This document shows, piece after piece, positions 8,559 through 21,381 of a DNA stretch of 64,000 nucleotides. Positions within the stretch are counted from its first letter, which is position 1. The number at the start of each line of letters is the position of its first letter. The notes under the pieces were generated by a model. The model made no database searches and had not been told where the DNA came from. It saw nothing but the letters and a program-made list of their open reading frames with translations. Origin of the DNA: SLRI01 sp964402505 (GTDB lineage: Bacteria > Pseudomonadota > Alphaproteobacteria > Geminicoccales > Geminicoccaceae); the NCBI GenBank assembly GCA_964402505.1, contig CAYOCP010000001.1:255002-319001 (forward strand). The letters run 5' to 3'. The translations under genes were made by a program, and so were the position numbers.

Positions 8559-9251
8559 GTGGCCAGGCAAAGTCGACGGGCGGCGATGGTCGGAGCGGCG
8601 GCGGGCATCGCGGCCCTCCTCGCACCTTGGCCCGCCTTCACGCAGGAGAGCGACCAGCAGATCCTGATCGATCGGGCGCGGCTCGTCGTCGAGGAATTCC
8701 AGAGCGATCCGAACTTCGCCAACGTTCCGATCTACGTGCAGAACGCCTATGCTGTCCTGATCGTGCCGGACATGCTGCAGGGTGGCCTGATCATCGGGCT
8801 CGAGCACGGGGTGGGCGTGCTGCTCGCCCGCAACCGCACGACGGGTGCCTGGAGCGATCCCGCCTTCTACGAGATTTATGGCGGCAGTCTCGGCCTGCAG
8901 CTCGGCGGCAAGTCGTCGGACGTCATCTTCACCCTGATGAATGCCACGGCCGTCGACAAGCTGCTCACGTCGCAGTTCAAGCTGGGCGTCGACGCCAGCA
9001 TGGCGGTGGGTCGAATAGGCGCCGGCGTGGGCGCGGCGACCACCATCCGGTTCGGCGAGGACATCTACGTCTTCTCGCGCAGCCGCGGCCTCTATGGCGG
9101 GCTCGCCGCCGACGGCTCGGCGGTGATCGAGCGCACCGAGTGGAACGAGGCCTATTACGGCGCCGGCGTCTCGGCCGGGCAGATCCTGCGCGGCGAGATC
9201 GCGCCTCGACCCGGTGCCCAGGCGCTGCGCGAGGCGCTGGCCCGTTTCTGA
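8559..9251 (+). CDS. Secreted SYLF (Ysc84-type) lipid-binding domain protein
   Basis: 230-aa protein with an N-terminal signal-like segment (RQSRRA, then a hydrophobic alanine/leucine stretch ending around PAFTQ, residues 1-30) followed by one SYLF domain filling the rest. Typical features are the AYAVLIVPDMLQGGLIIG segment, the GGSLGLQLGG turn and a C-terminal SRSRGLYGGLAADGS motif. In other organisms the domain binds phosphoinositides or membranes; in bacteria its role is unclear and the protein is probably periplasmic. The GTG at 8559 is chosen because it gives a complete signal peptide; ATG at 8586 is possible. Single gene, divergent from ppc and convergent with purA. Confidence 0.85.
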   Translation: MARQSRRAAMVGAAAGIAALLAPWPAFTQESDQQILIDRARLVVEEFQSDPNFANVPIYVQNAYAVLIVPDMLQGGLIIGLEHGVGVLLARNRTTGAWSDPAFYEIYGGSLGLQLGGKSSDVIFTLMNATAVDKLLTSQFKLGVDASMAVGRIGAGVGAATTIRFGEDIYVFSRSRGLYGGLAADGSAVIERTEWNEAYYGAGVSAGQILRGEIAPRPGAQALREALARF

Positions 9252-9282
9252 CCTGATTCCGGCGGGCGCGGCGCGTCGGCTC

Positions 9283-10590
<1,308 letters not shown>

Positions 10591-10718
10591 CCGGCCACCG
10601 CCCCTGCCATCGATCCTCCGGTCCCTGCCCTTTAAGACAAAGTGCTCCGACGTGCCAGCTTGGCGGACGCGGGCGAGTTCGCTACGAGAGCCTCTGCACG
10701 CGTCCGATCGGAGAACCC

Positions 10719-12516
<1,798 letters not shown>

Positions 12517-12536
<20 letters not shown>

Positions 12537-14094
12537 CCTGCAGCACCTGCGGCAGGGCCTGGATCCGGCGCAGCACCGCCTCGGGCACGGGGCCGTCCAC
12601 CTCGAGCATGGCGATGGCGTCACCGCCCGGCCGGTCGCGGCCGAGATGGAAGGTCGCGATGTTGACCCCGGCATCGCCGAGGAGGCCGCCGAGCGCACCG
12701 ATGAAGCCCGGCGTGTCGCTGTTGCGCAAGTAGAGCATATGGTCGGCGAGGCGGGCCTCGATCTCGATTCCGCGGATGCGGACGACCCGCGGCCGGCCAT
12801 CGTGGATCAGCGTGCCGCAGACCTCGCGCGCACCGCGCTCGGTCTCGACCTCGACGGCGATCAGCGTCTGGTAGCCCACGATGTCCTCGGTCTCGACCGT
12901 GGTGACGCCGATGTCGCGCGAGCGGGCGACCGCCGGCGCATTGACCATGTTGACGCTGGCGAGGAGCGGGCTCAAGAGGCCCTTCAGGATCATCTGGGTG
13001 AGCGGGCGGGTGTTGAGGCGCGCCACCTCGCCGGCATAGCGGATGGTGACGCCGCGCAGCCCCGTCTCGGTGAGCTGACCGGCGAACGAGCCGAGCTGCT
13101 CGGCGAGCAGCATGTAGGGCTTGAGGCGGGGCGCCTCCTCGGCGGTCACGGAGGGCATGTTGAGGGCGTTGACGATGGCACCCTTGAGCAGATAGTCGCT
13201 CATCTGCTCGGCGATCTCGAGCGCCACCTTCTCCTGCGCCTCGGCGGTCGAGGCCCCGAGATGCGGCGTGACGATCACCTCCTCGAGGGCGAAAAGGGGC
13301 GATTCGCGGGCCGGCTCGACGGCGAAGACGTCGAGGGCGGCGCCGGCGACATGGCCGGCCTCGATCGCCGCGGCGAGCGCCGTCTCGTCGACGAGCCCGC
13401 CGCGCGCGCAGTTGACGATGCGCACGCCCTTCTTGGTTTTCCGCAGGTTCTCCCTGCCCAGGATGTTCCGCGTCTGCTCGGTCAGGGGTGTGTGCAGCGT
13501 GATGAAGTCGGCGCGCTGCAAGAGCTCGTCCAGGTCCACCTTCTCGATCCCCTGGTCCCTCGCCCGCTCGGCCGAGAGAAAGGGATCGAAGGCGATCACC
13601 CGCATCTTCAGCCCCTGGGCACGGTTCGCGACGATCGAGCCGATATTGCCGCAGCCGATGACGCCGAGCGTCTTCGACGCGAGCTCGACACCGACGAAGC
13701 GCGACTTCTCCCATTTGCCGGCCCGGGTGGAGCGATCGGCGGCGGCGAGCTGGCGGGCGGTGGCGAGCAGCATGGCGATGGCATGCTCGGCGGTGGTGAC
13801 CGAATTGCCGAAGGGCGTGTTCATGACGACCACGCCACGCTCGGTGGCGGCCTCGACATCGACATTGTCGACACCGATGCCCGCCCTGCCGACCACCTTC
13901 AGGCGCGCGGCGGCGGCGAGCAGCTCGGCCGTGACCCGGGTCGCGGAGCGGATGGCGAGGCCGTCATACTCGCCGATGACGGCGGCGAGCGCCTCCTGAT
14001 CGAGACCGGTTCTGGCGTCGGCTTCGATGCCGCGCTCGGCGAAGATGGCGAGGGCGGAGGGGCTGAGCTTGTCGGCGATCAGCACGCGGGGCAT
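12517..14094 (-). CDS. serA: D-3-phosphoglycerate dehydrogenase
   Basis: Oxidises 3-phosphoglycerate to 3-phosphohydroxypyruvate, the first step of serine synthesis. 525 aa, the long form: substrate domain, NAD domain (GVIGCGNIGSIVANRAQ near residue 145), catalytic Arg in VNCARGGLVDE, catalytic His in TPHLGAST, an intervening domain (FAGQLTETGLRGVTIRY) and a C-terminal ACT domain (LYLRNSDTPGFIGALGGLLGDAGVNI) that usually binds serine for feedback control. Follows serC by 40 bp and is almost certainly cotranscribed with it. Confidence 0.96.
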
Positions 14095-14134
14095 GGAGGC
14101 AATCCGTCGAGCGGGAGTGGCGGGGACGGCGGCT

Positions 14135-15289
14135 TCAGGCTTCGGCCCGGGTCAGGGCGAAGGCCCAGTCCAGCCAGGGGAGAAGCTGCTCGAGATCGGC
14201 GGTCTCGACCGTGGCCCCGCCCCAGAGACGAAGGCCCGGCGGGGCGTCGCGATAACCGGCGATGTCGAAGGCCACCGCCTCGTCCTCGAGCCGCCGGACC
14301 ATCGCCTTGACGAAGGCGTTCTGCTCGGCGGCGGGGCGGGCGGCGACAAGGGGATCGACGATCTTGAGGCAGATCGAGGTGGAGGAGCGGATGGCGGGGT
14401 CGGCGGCGAGGAACGCCGCCCAGGTCGAGTGCGCGACCCAGCGCTCGACGGCGGCGAGGTTGGCCTTCGACCGCGCGATCAGGCCTTCCAGCCCGCCCTC
14501 CCTCTCGGCCCACGCGAGCGCGTCGAGCACATCCTCGACTGCCAGCATGGAGGGGGTGTTGATGGTCTCGCCCCTAAAAAGCCCCTGCATCGGCTCGCCT
14601 TCCCTCGTCAGGCGGAAGAGCTTGGGCAGGGGCCGTGGCGGGGTCCAGCACCGCAGTCGCTCCAGGGCCCGCGGCGAGAGGGCGAGCATCCCGTGCTGCG
14701 CCTCGCCGCCCAGCACCTTCTGCCAGGACCAGGTGACCACGTCGAGCCGGTCCCAGGGCAGGTCCATGGCGAAGGCCGCCGAGGTCGCGTCGCAGAGCGT
14801 GAGGCCGCGCCGGTCAGGAGCAATCCAACGTCCGTCCGGCACGACCACGCCCGAGGTGGTGCCGTTCCAGGTGAAGACGATATCGCGGTCGGGCGAGGTG
14901 CCGAAGAGGTCGGGCAATGCGCCGTAATCCGCCTCGAAGCTGCGGAGATCCTCGAGGCGGAGCTCGCCCGCCACATCGGCGAGCCAGCCGGAACCGAAGC
15001 TCTCGAAGGCCACCACATCGACGCCTCTGGGCCCCAGAAGCGACCACATCGCCATCTCGAAGGCGCCCGTATCGGAACCCGGAACGATGGCCAGCCGATA
15101 ATCGTCGGGCATGCAAAGAAGGGCCCGGCTCCGGTCGATGACCGCCTCGAGCCTGGCCTTGGCCGCGGCCGAGCGATGCGAGCGGCCGACCGGGGCGGGG
15201 CGCAGCACGTCGGTCGACCAGCCGGGTCGCTTGGCGGTCGGGCCGGAGCCGAAGCAGGGATTGGCCGGGCGCGTCTGGGGACGCTGCAT
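14135..15289 (-). CDS. serC: Phosphoserine aminotransferase
   Basis: PLP-dependent class V aminotransferase making O-phosphoserine from 3-phosphohydroxypyruvate and glutamate; the same enzyme type can also serve pyridoxine synthesis. 384 aa, belonging to the alphaproteobacterial subgroup with the N-terminal RPANPCFGSGPTAKRPGW block. The PLP lysine is in VTWSWQKVLGGEAQHG. The ATG at 15289 is chosen over 15307 because GGAGGG precedes it at good spacing. First gene of a serC-serA operon. An alphaproteobacterial serC leader RNA motif has been described, but I could not confirm it in the 87 nt upstream. Confidence 0.95.
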   Translation of the reverse strand: MQRPQTRPANPCFGSGPTAKRPGWSTDVLRPAPVGRSHRSAAAKARLEAVIDRSRALLCMPDDYRLAIVPGSDTGAFEMAMWSLLGPRGVDVVAFESFGSGWLADVAGELRLEDLRSFEADYGALPDLFGTSPDRDIVFTWNGTTSGVVVPDGRWIAPDRRGLTLCDATSAAFAMDLPWDRLDVVTWSWQKVLGGEAQHGMLALSPRALERLRCWTPPRPLPKLFRLTREGEPMQGLFRGETINTPSMLAVEDVLDALAWAEREGGLEGLIARSKANLAAVERWVAHSTWAAFLAADPAIRSSTSICLKIVDPLVAARPAAEQNAFVKAMVRRLEDEAVAFDIAGYRDAPPGLRLWGGATVETADLEQLLPWLDWAFALTRAEA

Positions 15290-15376
15290 GATCCCTCCAA
15301 GAGGCATTCGGGAATGAAGCGGCGCAGAAGCTAGAAGGGTTGACGCTGCGCTGCAACAAAGCAGTCGCCGCTCCGC

Positions 15377-16126
15377 TCAGCCCGAGGATCGGCAGTTCTC
15401 CGTCACCAGCCGCCCCGCGAGGGCGGCGATATCGGTCGCGGCCGGCGCCTGGGGCGAGCGGACGCAGAGCGGCATCTGCCGGCGGATCGCCTCGGGCACG
15501 CGGCTGTCCCGCCGCACGGCACCGAGATAGCCCGGATCGAGATCGAGGAATCGCCGGCAGGCGCGGGCGAGTGCGGCATGCGCCGCCTGTCCCTCGCCGG
15601 CATCGGCCACCGCGTTGGCGACGAGGAAGGGCCGGGGTGCCGCACCACGCGTCAGCTTGAGAAGCGCATAGTTGTCGGTGAGCGACGTCGGCTCATTGCT
15701 GCCGACGAGGAGCAGCCGGCGGGCTCCGCGGATGAAGGCCGGCCCGATCCGCTCGAGCCCGCTCGGCAGGTCGACAAGCACCTCGTCGAAGGCCGCCGCC
15801 AGCAAGGTGAGCCGCTCGATCGCCGCCTCGAGATCCGCCCCGGCGAGGCCTTCGAGGCCCCGGCCGGTGCCGGCGCCGGTCAGGGTCGAGAGATTGCCGC
15901 CCCGATCCCGGATCAGCGCCGCCGGATCGAGGCCCAGGGCGATCGCCCGACCGAGGCCGATGGGCTCGTCGTAGCCGAGCTGCACGTCGATATTGGCGAG
16001 GCCGAGATCGGCATCGACCAGCAAAACGCGGCGGCCCCTGACCGCCAGCGCATGGGCGAGCGAGACCGCGAGGAAGGTCTTGCCGACCCCGCCCTTGCCG
16101 GAAGCCAGCACGGTGAGGCCGGTCAT
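15377..16126 (-). CDS. flhG: MinD/ParA-family ATPase FlhG (flagellar number control)
   Basis: 249-aa deviant-Walker ATPase. The N-terminal motif ASGKGGVGKTFLAVSLAHAL (about residues 8-27) has the signature lysine, and the second acidic block is VLLVDADLGLANIDVQLGY. FlhG/FleN/YlxH proteins limit flagellar number and act with FlhF at the pole by membrane-cycling ATP hydrolysis. Its start overlaps the flhF stop by 4 bp (ATGA), so translation is coupled. Last gene of the large minus-strand flagellar cluster. The usual C-terminal amphipathic membrane helix is not obvious, and the chain ends shortly after the helical domain. Confidence 0.88.
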   Translation of the reverse strand: MTGLTVLASGKGGVGKTFLAVSLAHALAVRGRRVLLVDADLGLANIDVQLGYDEPIGLGRAIALGLDPAALIRDRGGNLSTLTGAGTGRGLEGLAGADLEAAIERLTLLAAAFDEVLVDLPSGLERIGPAFIRGARRLLLVGSNEPTSLTDNYALLKLTRGAAPRPFLVANAVADAGEGQAAHAALARACRRFLDLDPGYLGAVRRDSRVPEAIRRQMPLCVRSPQAPAATDIAALAGRLVTENCRSSG

Positions 16127-17058
16127 GCCCTGCCCTCCTTGACGAAAGAGGCGGCGCGATGGAGGAGCAGCTTCGCCAGATTGCCGGCGGTCAGCGGCTT
16201 GATGGGCTCGGCGACGAGCGGCGAGATGCCGGCTCCGGCGAGATCTAGGCCGGCTTCGGCCGCGCCGAGAAGAAGGCCGAGCCGACGCACCGTATCGAGC
16301 CGCGCCGCGAGAAAGCGGGACGCGCCGAGCGCGCGCCAGGCGAGCGCCTGATCGTGCGCTTCGAAGGCGCAGGTCTCGGCGGCGAAAACCGGCAGAAGCT
16401 CCGCCTGGAAACGGCGGGCGAGACTGGCCGCCGCAGCCAGCGAATCGGGCCGAAGGGGATGGGCGGCCTCGGTGTCGACCAGGAGCAGCCTTCCCTCACC
16501 CGTCACTGCCGAAGGCTCGGGCAGCTCGTCGAGCCCGATCCCCATGGCGGCTAGCAGGGCCTCGAGCTGGGCCGTGCCGCCACGACGCGCGCGATCGGTG
16601 CTGGCGACCGTGACCGGCCGGCCGGCGAGCCGGGCGGCGGCCGCGAGCCGCGCCACCATGATCGTCTTGCCGGCACCCGGAGCACCCGCAAACACCACCG
16701 GCCGGTCGGGCAGACGGTTGATGGGTGAAAAGCGGAAACGGGCGGCGAGTGCGAAGGCGAGCACCTCCTCCGCATCCTTGGAGCCGCTCTCGCGGGCGGC
16801 GACGCAGAGCCCTTCGATCACTGCCGCATCGAGGCGATGGCCGCGCAGAACGAGCGCCAGCCGCTCGATCACCTCGAGCGAGGTGCCGGAGGTCAGGATG
16901 GCGGCGAGATCGTCCTCGGCCGCCTCCCGGGCCGCGGTGAGGCGCACGACCCCGCCATCCTCCTCGGTCGCCAGGATCACCGCGTCCTCGCCCATCGCCC
17001 GGCGCAGCCGTGCCATGGCCTCCTGCACGCTCCGTCCCTCGAAGACCCGCAGGCGCAT
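16123..17058 (-). CDS. flhF: FlhF-like SRP-family GTPase, short and with altered G motifs
   Basis: 311 aa. FlhF is an SRP-type GTPase that marks the pole for flagellar assembly. The N-terminus (MRLRVFEGRSVQEAMARLRRAMGEDAVIL, split by normal FlhF B-domain spacing) is typical. The P-loop is GAPGAGKT (near residue 150) and is intact. The G3 position, normally DTAGR, reads DTEAAH, and the G4 position, normally TKxD, reads ARLD without the lysine. GTP binding and hydrolysis may therefore be weakened, or the gene has drifted. It lies 3 bp after flhA and overlaps flhG by 4 bp, the classic flhA-flhF-flhG order. Confidence 0.87.
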   Translation of the reverse strand: MRLRVFEGRSVQEAMARLRRAMGEDAVILATEEDGGVVRLTAAREAAEDDLAAILTSGTSLEVIERLALVLRGHRLDAAVIEGLCVAARESGSKDAEEVLAFALAARFRFSPINRLPDRPVVFAGAPGAGKTIMVARLAAAARLAGRPVTVASTDRARRGGTAQLEALLAAMGIGLDELPEPSAVTGEGRLLLVDTEAAHPLRPDSLAAAASLARRFQAELLPVFAAETCAFEAHDQALAWRALGASRFLAARLDTVRRLGLLLGAAEAGLDLAGAGISPLVAEPIKPLTAGNLAKLLLHRAASFVKEGRA

Positions 17059-17061
17059 GGC

Positions 17062-19155
17062 TCAGACCTGCCCCAGCGTGCGCAGCCTGGCCTTGGGATG
17101 GATCTCGTTCTGCGACAGGACCACGGTGGCCGGGCGGAAGCGCTCGACGATCGAGCGGACATAGGGGCGGATGGCGGGCGAGGTCACGAGCACGGGCAGC
17201 TCGCCGCGCATCGCCTGCGCCTCGAACGCATCCCGGACGGCGCGGATGAAGTCCTGGAGCTGGCTCGGTGACATGGCGAGCTGGCGCTCCTCGCCCTGGC
17301 CGACGAGGCTCTCGCCGAAGGCCTGCTCCCAGCCCGGAGAGAGCGTGAGCAGCGGCACGTAGCCGCCGGGCCCGGTGATCGAACCGGTGATCTGGCGTGC
17401 CAGTCGGGCGCGGACGTGCTCGATGATGAAGACCGCGTGCTGGGTGAACTGGACGGCCTCGCTGATCGCCTCGAGGATCAAGGCGAGGTCGCGGATCGAC
17501 ACCCGCTCGGCCAGGAGGCCCTGCAGGACGCGCTGGATTCCGGCGGTCGAGATGCGCTGCGGCACCAGGTCGGCGAGCAGCTTCTGGTACTGCGGATCCA
17601 GCTCGGCCAGAAGCTTCTGCGTCTCGGCGAAGCTCAGCATCTCGGCGAGGTTGTCCTTGACGATCTCGGTCAGATGGGTGGTGACGACCGTCGCCGGATC
17701 GACCACGGTCAGGCCCTTGAAGGTGGCCTCCTCGCGCAGCCCCTGGCCGATCCACATGGCGGCGAGCCCGAAGGTCGGCTCCAGGGTCTCCTCGCCCGGC
17801 AGCTCGATGGGCGCTCCCTGCGGATGCATGACGAGCAGCATGTTGGGTCGGATGTCGCCGCGCGCCGCCTCCATCTCCTTGACCTTGAGGACGTAGGTGT
17901 TGGCCGGCAACTGGATGTTGTCCTGGATGCGCACCGACGGCATGACGAAGCCGAGCTCGCCGGCGAGCTGGCGACGCAGGGCCTTGATCTGCTCGGTGAG
18001 CCGGCCGGCGCCGCCCTCGCTGATCAGCGGCAGGAGGCCGTAGCCCAGCTCGAGCCGGATGGGATCGATCTGCAAAGCCGTGGCGATCGGCTCCTCCACG
18101 GCCTGGACCGGTGTCGCCTCGGGTCGGTCAAGCAGCGCCGCCTCGGCTAGGGCACTCGCCCTCGACGACCGCCAGGCGAGCCAGCCGGCACCACCGCCGA
18201 TGACGACGAAGGGCAGGACCGGCAGGCCCGGCAGGATGGCGAGGGCGAACATCAGCCCGCTGGTGACGCCGAGCGATTTGGGAAAGGCACCCATCTGCGT
18301 GAGCAGCGCCTTGTCGGCGCGTCCGCTGACACCCGCCTTTGAGACCAGAAGCCCAGCCGCGGTCGAGACGATGAGGGCCGGGATTTGCGAGACCAGGCCA
18401 TCGCCGACGGTCAGGATGGTGTAGCTCTCGGCCGCCTCGCCGAAGCTGATGCCCATCTGGCCGACGCCGATGACGAGACCGGCCAGAAGATTGATGAAGG
18501 TGATCAGAAGCCCGGCGATGGCGTCGCCGCGGACGAACTTCGCGGCACCGTCCATGGCCCCGAAGAAGGCGCTCTCCTCCTCCAGCTCCTTGCGGCGCGC
18601 ACGGGCGGCGGCCTCGTCGATCAGCCCGGCCGAAAGATCGGCGTCGATCGCCATCTGCTTGCCCGGCATGGCGTCGAGGGAGAAGCGGGCGGCAACCTCG
18701 GCGATGCGGCCGGAGCCCTTGGTGATGACGACGAAGTTCACGATCACGAGGATGGCGAAGACGATGATGCCGATGACGTAGTTGCCCGACATGATGAAGC
18801 CGCCGAAGGCCTCGATCACGCCGCCCGCAGCATCCGGGCCCTCGTGGCCATTGGCGAGGATCAGCCGGGTCGAGGCGAGGTTCAGGGACAGCCGGAGCAT
18901 GGTCGCGATCAGGAGCACGGTCGGAAAGGCGCTGAAATCGAGCGGCTTCTCGATGAAGAGCGAGGTCAGGAGAACGAGGACCGAGAACATGATCGAGACG
19001 GCGAGCAGCAGGTCCAGAAGGACCGGCGGCAGGGGCAGGATGAGCACGACGAGGATGGCGATGACGCCGAGCGCCATCAGGACATCGCTCTGGCGCAGCG
19101 CCTGCCAGAGCACGGGCACCACGCGATCCGTGGTGGCTCTCAGCTGAATGGCCAT
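17062..19155 (-). CDS. flhA: Flagellar export gate protein FlhA
   Basis: Inner-membrane component of the flagellar type III export apparatus, 697 aa. The N-terminal half has about eight membrane segments with the conserved family stretch TVLLIATMLRLSLNLASTRLIL and the cytoplasmic FHIPEP-type loop (RIAEVAARFSLDAMPGKQMAIDADL, interrupted as expected). The C-terminal half is the soluble domain that docks chaperone-substrate complexes. The ATG at 19155 is preferred over 19212 because it has GAAGAGGA upstream, follows the flbD stop by 22 bp and matches the usual FlhA N-terminus; the longer start would overlap flbD. Confidence 0.96.
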   Translation of the reverse strand: MAIQLRATTDRVVPVLWQALRQSDVLMALGVIAILVVLILPLPPVLLDLLLAVSIMFSVLVLLTSLFIEKPLDFSAFPTVLLIATMLRLSLNLASTRLILANGHEGPDAAGGVIEAFGGFIMSGNYVIGIIVFAILVIVNFVVITKGSGRIAEVAARFSLDAMPGKQMAIDADLSAGLIDEAAARARRKELEEESAFFGAMDGAAKFVRGDAIAGLLITFINLLAGLVIGVGQMGISFGEAAESYTILTVGDGLVSQIPALIVSTAAGLLVSKAGVSGRADKALLTQMGAFPKSLGVTSGLMFALAILPGLPVLPFVVIGGGAGWLAWRSSRASALAEAALLDRPEATPVQAVEEPIATALQIDPIRLELGYGLLPLISEGGAGRLTEQIKALRRQLAGELGFVMPSVRIQDNIQLPANTYVLKVKEMEAARGDIRPNMLLVMHPQGAPIELPGEETLEPTFGLAAMWIGQGLREEATFKGLTVVDPATVVTTHLTEIVKDNLAEMLSFAETQKLLAELDPQYQKLLADLVPQRISTAGIQRVLQGLLAERVSIRDLALILEAISEAVQFTQHAVFIIEHVRARLARQITGSITGPGGYVPLLTLSPGWEQAFGESLVGQGEERQLAMSPSQLQDFIRAVRDAFEAQAMRGELPVLVTSPAIRPYVRSIVERFRPATVVLSQNEIHPKARLRTLGQV

Positions 19156-19177
19156 CGCCGGTCCTCTTCCCTCGCCT

Positions 19178-20539
19178 TCAGCCGGCTTCGCCGGCGGGTG
19201 CCGGAACGGCAAGACCGGCTTCGCCGTACTGCCTGAGCTTGTTGCGCAGGGTGCGGATAGAGATGCCGAGAATGGTGGCGGCGTGCGTCCGGTTGCCGAA
19301 GGTGTTGCCGAGGGTTTCGAGGATCAGGTCCCGCTCGACCTCGGCGAGGCTGCGGCCTGCCGCGGGTGCCGCCGACGGGTGGCCGGCACCGGAACCCGGT
19401 GCCGCCGGCGGTGGCGCTCGCCCGTCCAGCACGATCTCGCCCGGGCCGATGCGTCCGTCCCGGCTGAGCAGGACGGCCCGGTGCAGGCAATTCTCGAGCT
19501 CGCGCGCGTTGCCGCGCCAGTGATGCGCCTTGAGCCGGGCCAGCGCGATCGCGTCGATATCGGGAACCGGCCGGCCATTGGCGGTGGCGTGCTTTGTCGC
19601 GAAGTGGCGGGCCAGCGCCTCGATGTCGCCTGGCCGCTCGCGCAGGGGCGGTAGATGCAGGGTCAGCACATTGAGGCGAAAGTAGAGGTCGTCGCGGAAC
19701 ACACCGGCGGCGACCGCCTGCTCCATGTCGCGGTTGCTGGTCGCGATCAGGCGAATGTCGACCTTCACAGGCTTGCTGCCGCCGAGCCGGTCGATCTCCC
19801 GCTCCTGGATGGCGCGCAGGAGCTTGGCCTGCAGGCGGGGGTCCATCTCGGTCACCTCGTCGAGCAGGAGCGTGCCGCCGCTCGCCTCCTCGAACTTGCC
19901 GATCCGCCGGGCGACGGCACCGCTGAACGCCCCCTTCTCATGGCCGAAGAGCTCGGATTCGAGGAGCTGCTCCGGAATCGCCGCGCAGTTGACCGAGATG
20001 AAGGGCCCGCCGCTCCGCCGGCTTCGGGCGTGCAGCAGGCGGGCCACCATCTCCTTGCCGGTGCCGCTCTCGCCGGTGATCATGACGCTCGCGTCGGCCA
20101 AGGCGAACTGATGCGCGAGCTCGAGCACGCGCTGCATCGCGGGATCGGCTGAAACCAGCTCCCGCACCGGGCTCGCGGCGGCGGCGAGCAGGGCCGCGAT
20201 CAGCTCGGCCTCGGGCGGGAGGGGCAGGAACTCGCGGGCACCGGCACGGATCGCCGCCACCGCCGCCACCGGATCGGCGTCGATTCCGTAGGCCACGACC
20301 GGCAGATGGAAGCGTTCGCCGCGCAGGGCCTGGATGAGGCGGCCGACATCGGCGTCGAGATCGACGAGCACGAGATCGGCCCCCTGGCCGGCGCGCAGCA
20401 GCGCCAGGGCCGCGGCGCGGTCGGGTGCTCGCCGGATCTCGGCGCCGCTCGCCGCCGCCATTCCAACCGCCTTGGCGACCTCGTGCCCGTCCGGACCGAT
20501 AACCAGAAGGCGTGTCCCCAATTCCGCTTCTCCGTCCAT
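19178..20539 (-). CDS. flbD: Sigma-54-dependent flagellar transcription activator (FlbD/FleQ type)
   Basis: 453-aa enhancer-binding protein. Residues 1-125 form a receiver-like domain without a clear N-terminal acidic pair. An AAA+ domain follows (Walker A GESGTGKE near residue 152, Walker B GGTLLLDEV), then a Fis-type HTH at the C-terminus (HAATILGISIRTLRNKL). The sigma-54 contact loop reads GAFSGA instead of GAFTGA, a conservative change. In Caulobacter FlbD switches on late sigma-54 hook and flagellin genes when FliX signals assembly. Here it sits between motA-like and flhA, and a consensus sigma-54 promoter precedes fliK at 29071, a likely target. Confidence 0.92.
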   Translation of the reverse strand: MDGEAELGTRLLVIGPDGHEVAKAVGMAAASGAEIRRAPDRAAALALLRAGQGADLVLVDLDADVGRLIQALRGERFHLPVVAYGIDADPVAAVAAIRAGAREFLPLPPEAELIAALLAAAASPVRELVSADPAMQRVLELAHQFALADASVMITGESGTGKEMVARLLHARSRRSGGPFISVNCAAIPEQLLESELFGHEKGAFSGAVARRIGKFEEASGGTLLLDEVTEMDPRLQAKLLRAIQEREIDRLGGSKPVKVDIRLIATSNRDMEQAVAAGVFRDDLYFRLNVLTLHLPPLRERPGDIEALARHFATKHATANGRPVPDIDAIALARLKAHHWRGNARELENCLHRAVLLSRDGRIGPGEIVLDGRAPPPAAPGSGAGHPSAAPAAGRSLAEVERDLILETLGNTFGNRTHAATILGISIRTLRNKLRQYGEAGLAVPAPAGEAG

Positions 20540-20553
20540 GCTCCGGCCCTCCC

Positions 20554-21381
20554 TCAGTCGAAGCGCCGCAGGCGCTCGTCGGGGGCCAGAAGTCCGTTGA
20601 GGGCCGCCTCGAGCCGCCTCGGGTTGTCCCGGTCGGCGATGGCGAGGGCGGCGACGAGCTGGAGCTCGGCTCCGGCGAGCTCGGCCTCGAAGCGGCGCTG
20701 CAGCTTCTCGGCAAGCGGGGTGAAGAGCGCATGCGCGAGAAGGGCGCCGTAGAGCGTGGTCAGAAGCGCCACCGCCATCGCCGGACCGATCTCCCCCGGG
20801 TCGTCGAGATGACCGAGCATCTGCACGAGCCCGATCAGCGTGCCGATCAGCCCCATGGCGGGCGCCACCTCGGCGGCTCGGCGCAAGATGCCGACCGTGC
20901 TGCGCTGGCGCTCGAGCAGAGCACCGATCTCGCGGCGAAGCGTGCGCTCGATCGCATCCCGATCGGCCCCCTCGAGCAGAAGCACGAGGCCGCGATGGAG
21001 GAAGGCATGGCGTATCAGCCCGTCGATGCGGCGCTCGAGCCCGGGCAACGTCTCCTGCCGGGCCGCCTCCGCCAGGGTGAGCGCGTCATTGGCGACCGTC
21101 GGCAGCGGGCAGGGCGGCGTCAGCGAGAGCGCCGCACCAACCACCTTCGGCAGCCGCGCGAACTCGGCGAGCGAGAAGCTCGCGAAGGTCACGGCAAGCG
21201 TGCCGCCGATCACGATCAGCACCGAGGGCAGATCGACGAAGCGGGCCGGCGCCGCGCCGCTGCCGATGGCGAGGCCGATCACGGCGAAGGCGGCGACGAG
21301 GCCGAGGGCGCCGGCCGGATCGAGGCGCTCCAGGATGCCGGCCGGCATGCGTCGCCTCGACCGGGAGGCCGATCGCCGCAT
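20554..21381 (-). CDS. MotA/TolQ/ExbB-family motor or ion-channel protein in the flagellar operon
   Basis: 275-aa membrane protein with a short arginine-rich N-terminus, two early membrane segments (GALGLVAAFAVIGLAIGSG and SVLIVIGGTLAVTFASF), a cytoplasmic loop, and two late segments (APAMGLIGTLIGLVQML and a GPAMAVALLTTLYGALLAH segment), the MotA/PomA topology. It probably forms the stator channel with a MotB partner, which is not in the window. The start codon overlaps the fliN stop (TGATG), so it is translationally coupled to the switch genes. The name motA is avoided because a second, canonical MotA may exist elsewhere. Confidence 0.85.
   Translation of the reverse strand: MRRSASRSRRRMPAGILERLDPAGALGLVAAFAVIGLAIGSGAAPARFVDLPSVLIVIGGTLAVTFASFSLAEFARLPKVVGAALSLTPPCPLPTVANDALTLAEAARQETLPGLERRIDGLIRHAFLHRGLVLLLEGADRDAIERTLRREIGALLERQRSTVGILRRAAEVAPAMGLIGTLIGLVQMLGHLDDPGEIGPAMAVALLTTLYGALLAHALFTPLAEKLQRRFEAELAGAELQLVAALAIADRDNPRRLEAALNGLLAPDERLRRFD

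Noticed and set aside
15290..15376. serC leader RNA motif
   Set aside because: An alphaproteobacterial serC RNA motif exists in the literature as I remember it, but I could not match its structure here with confidence.
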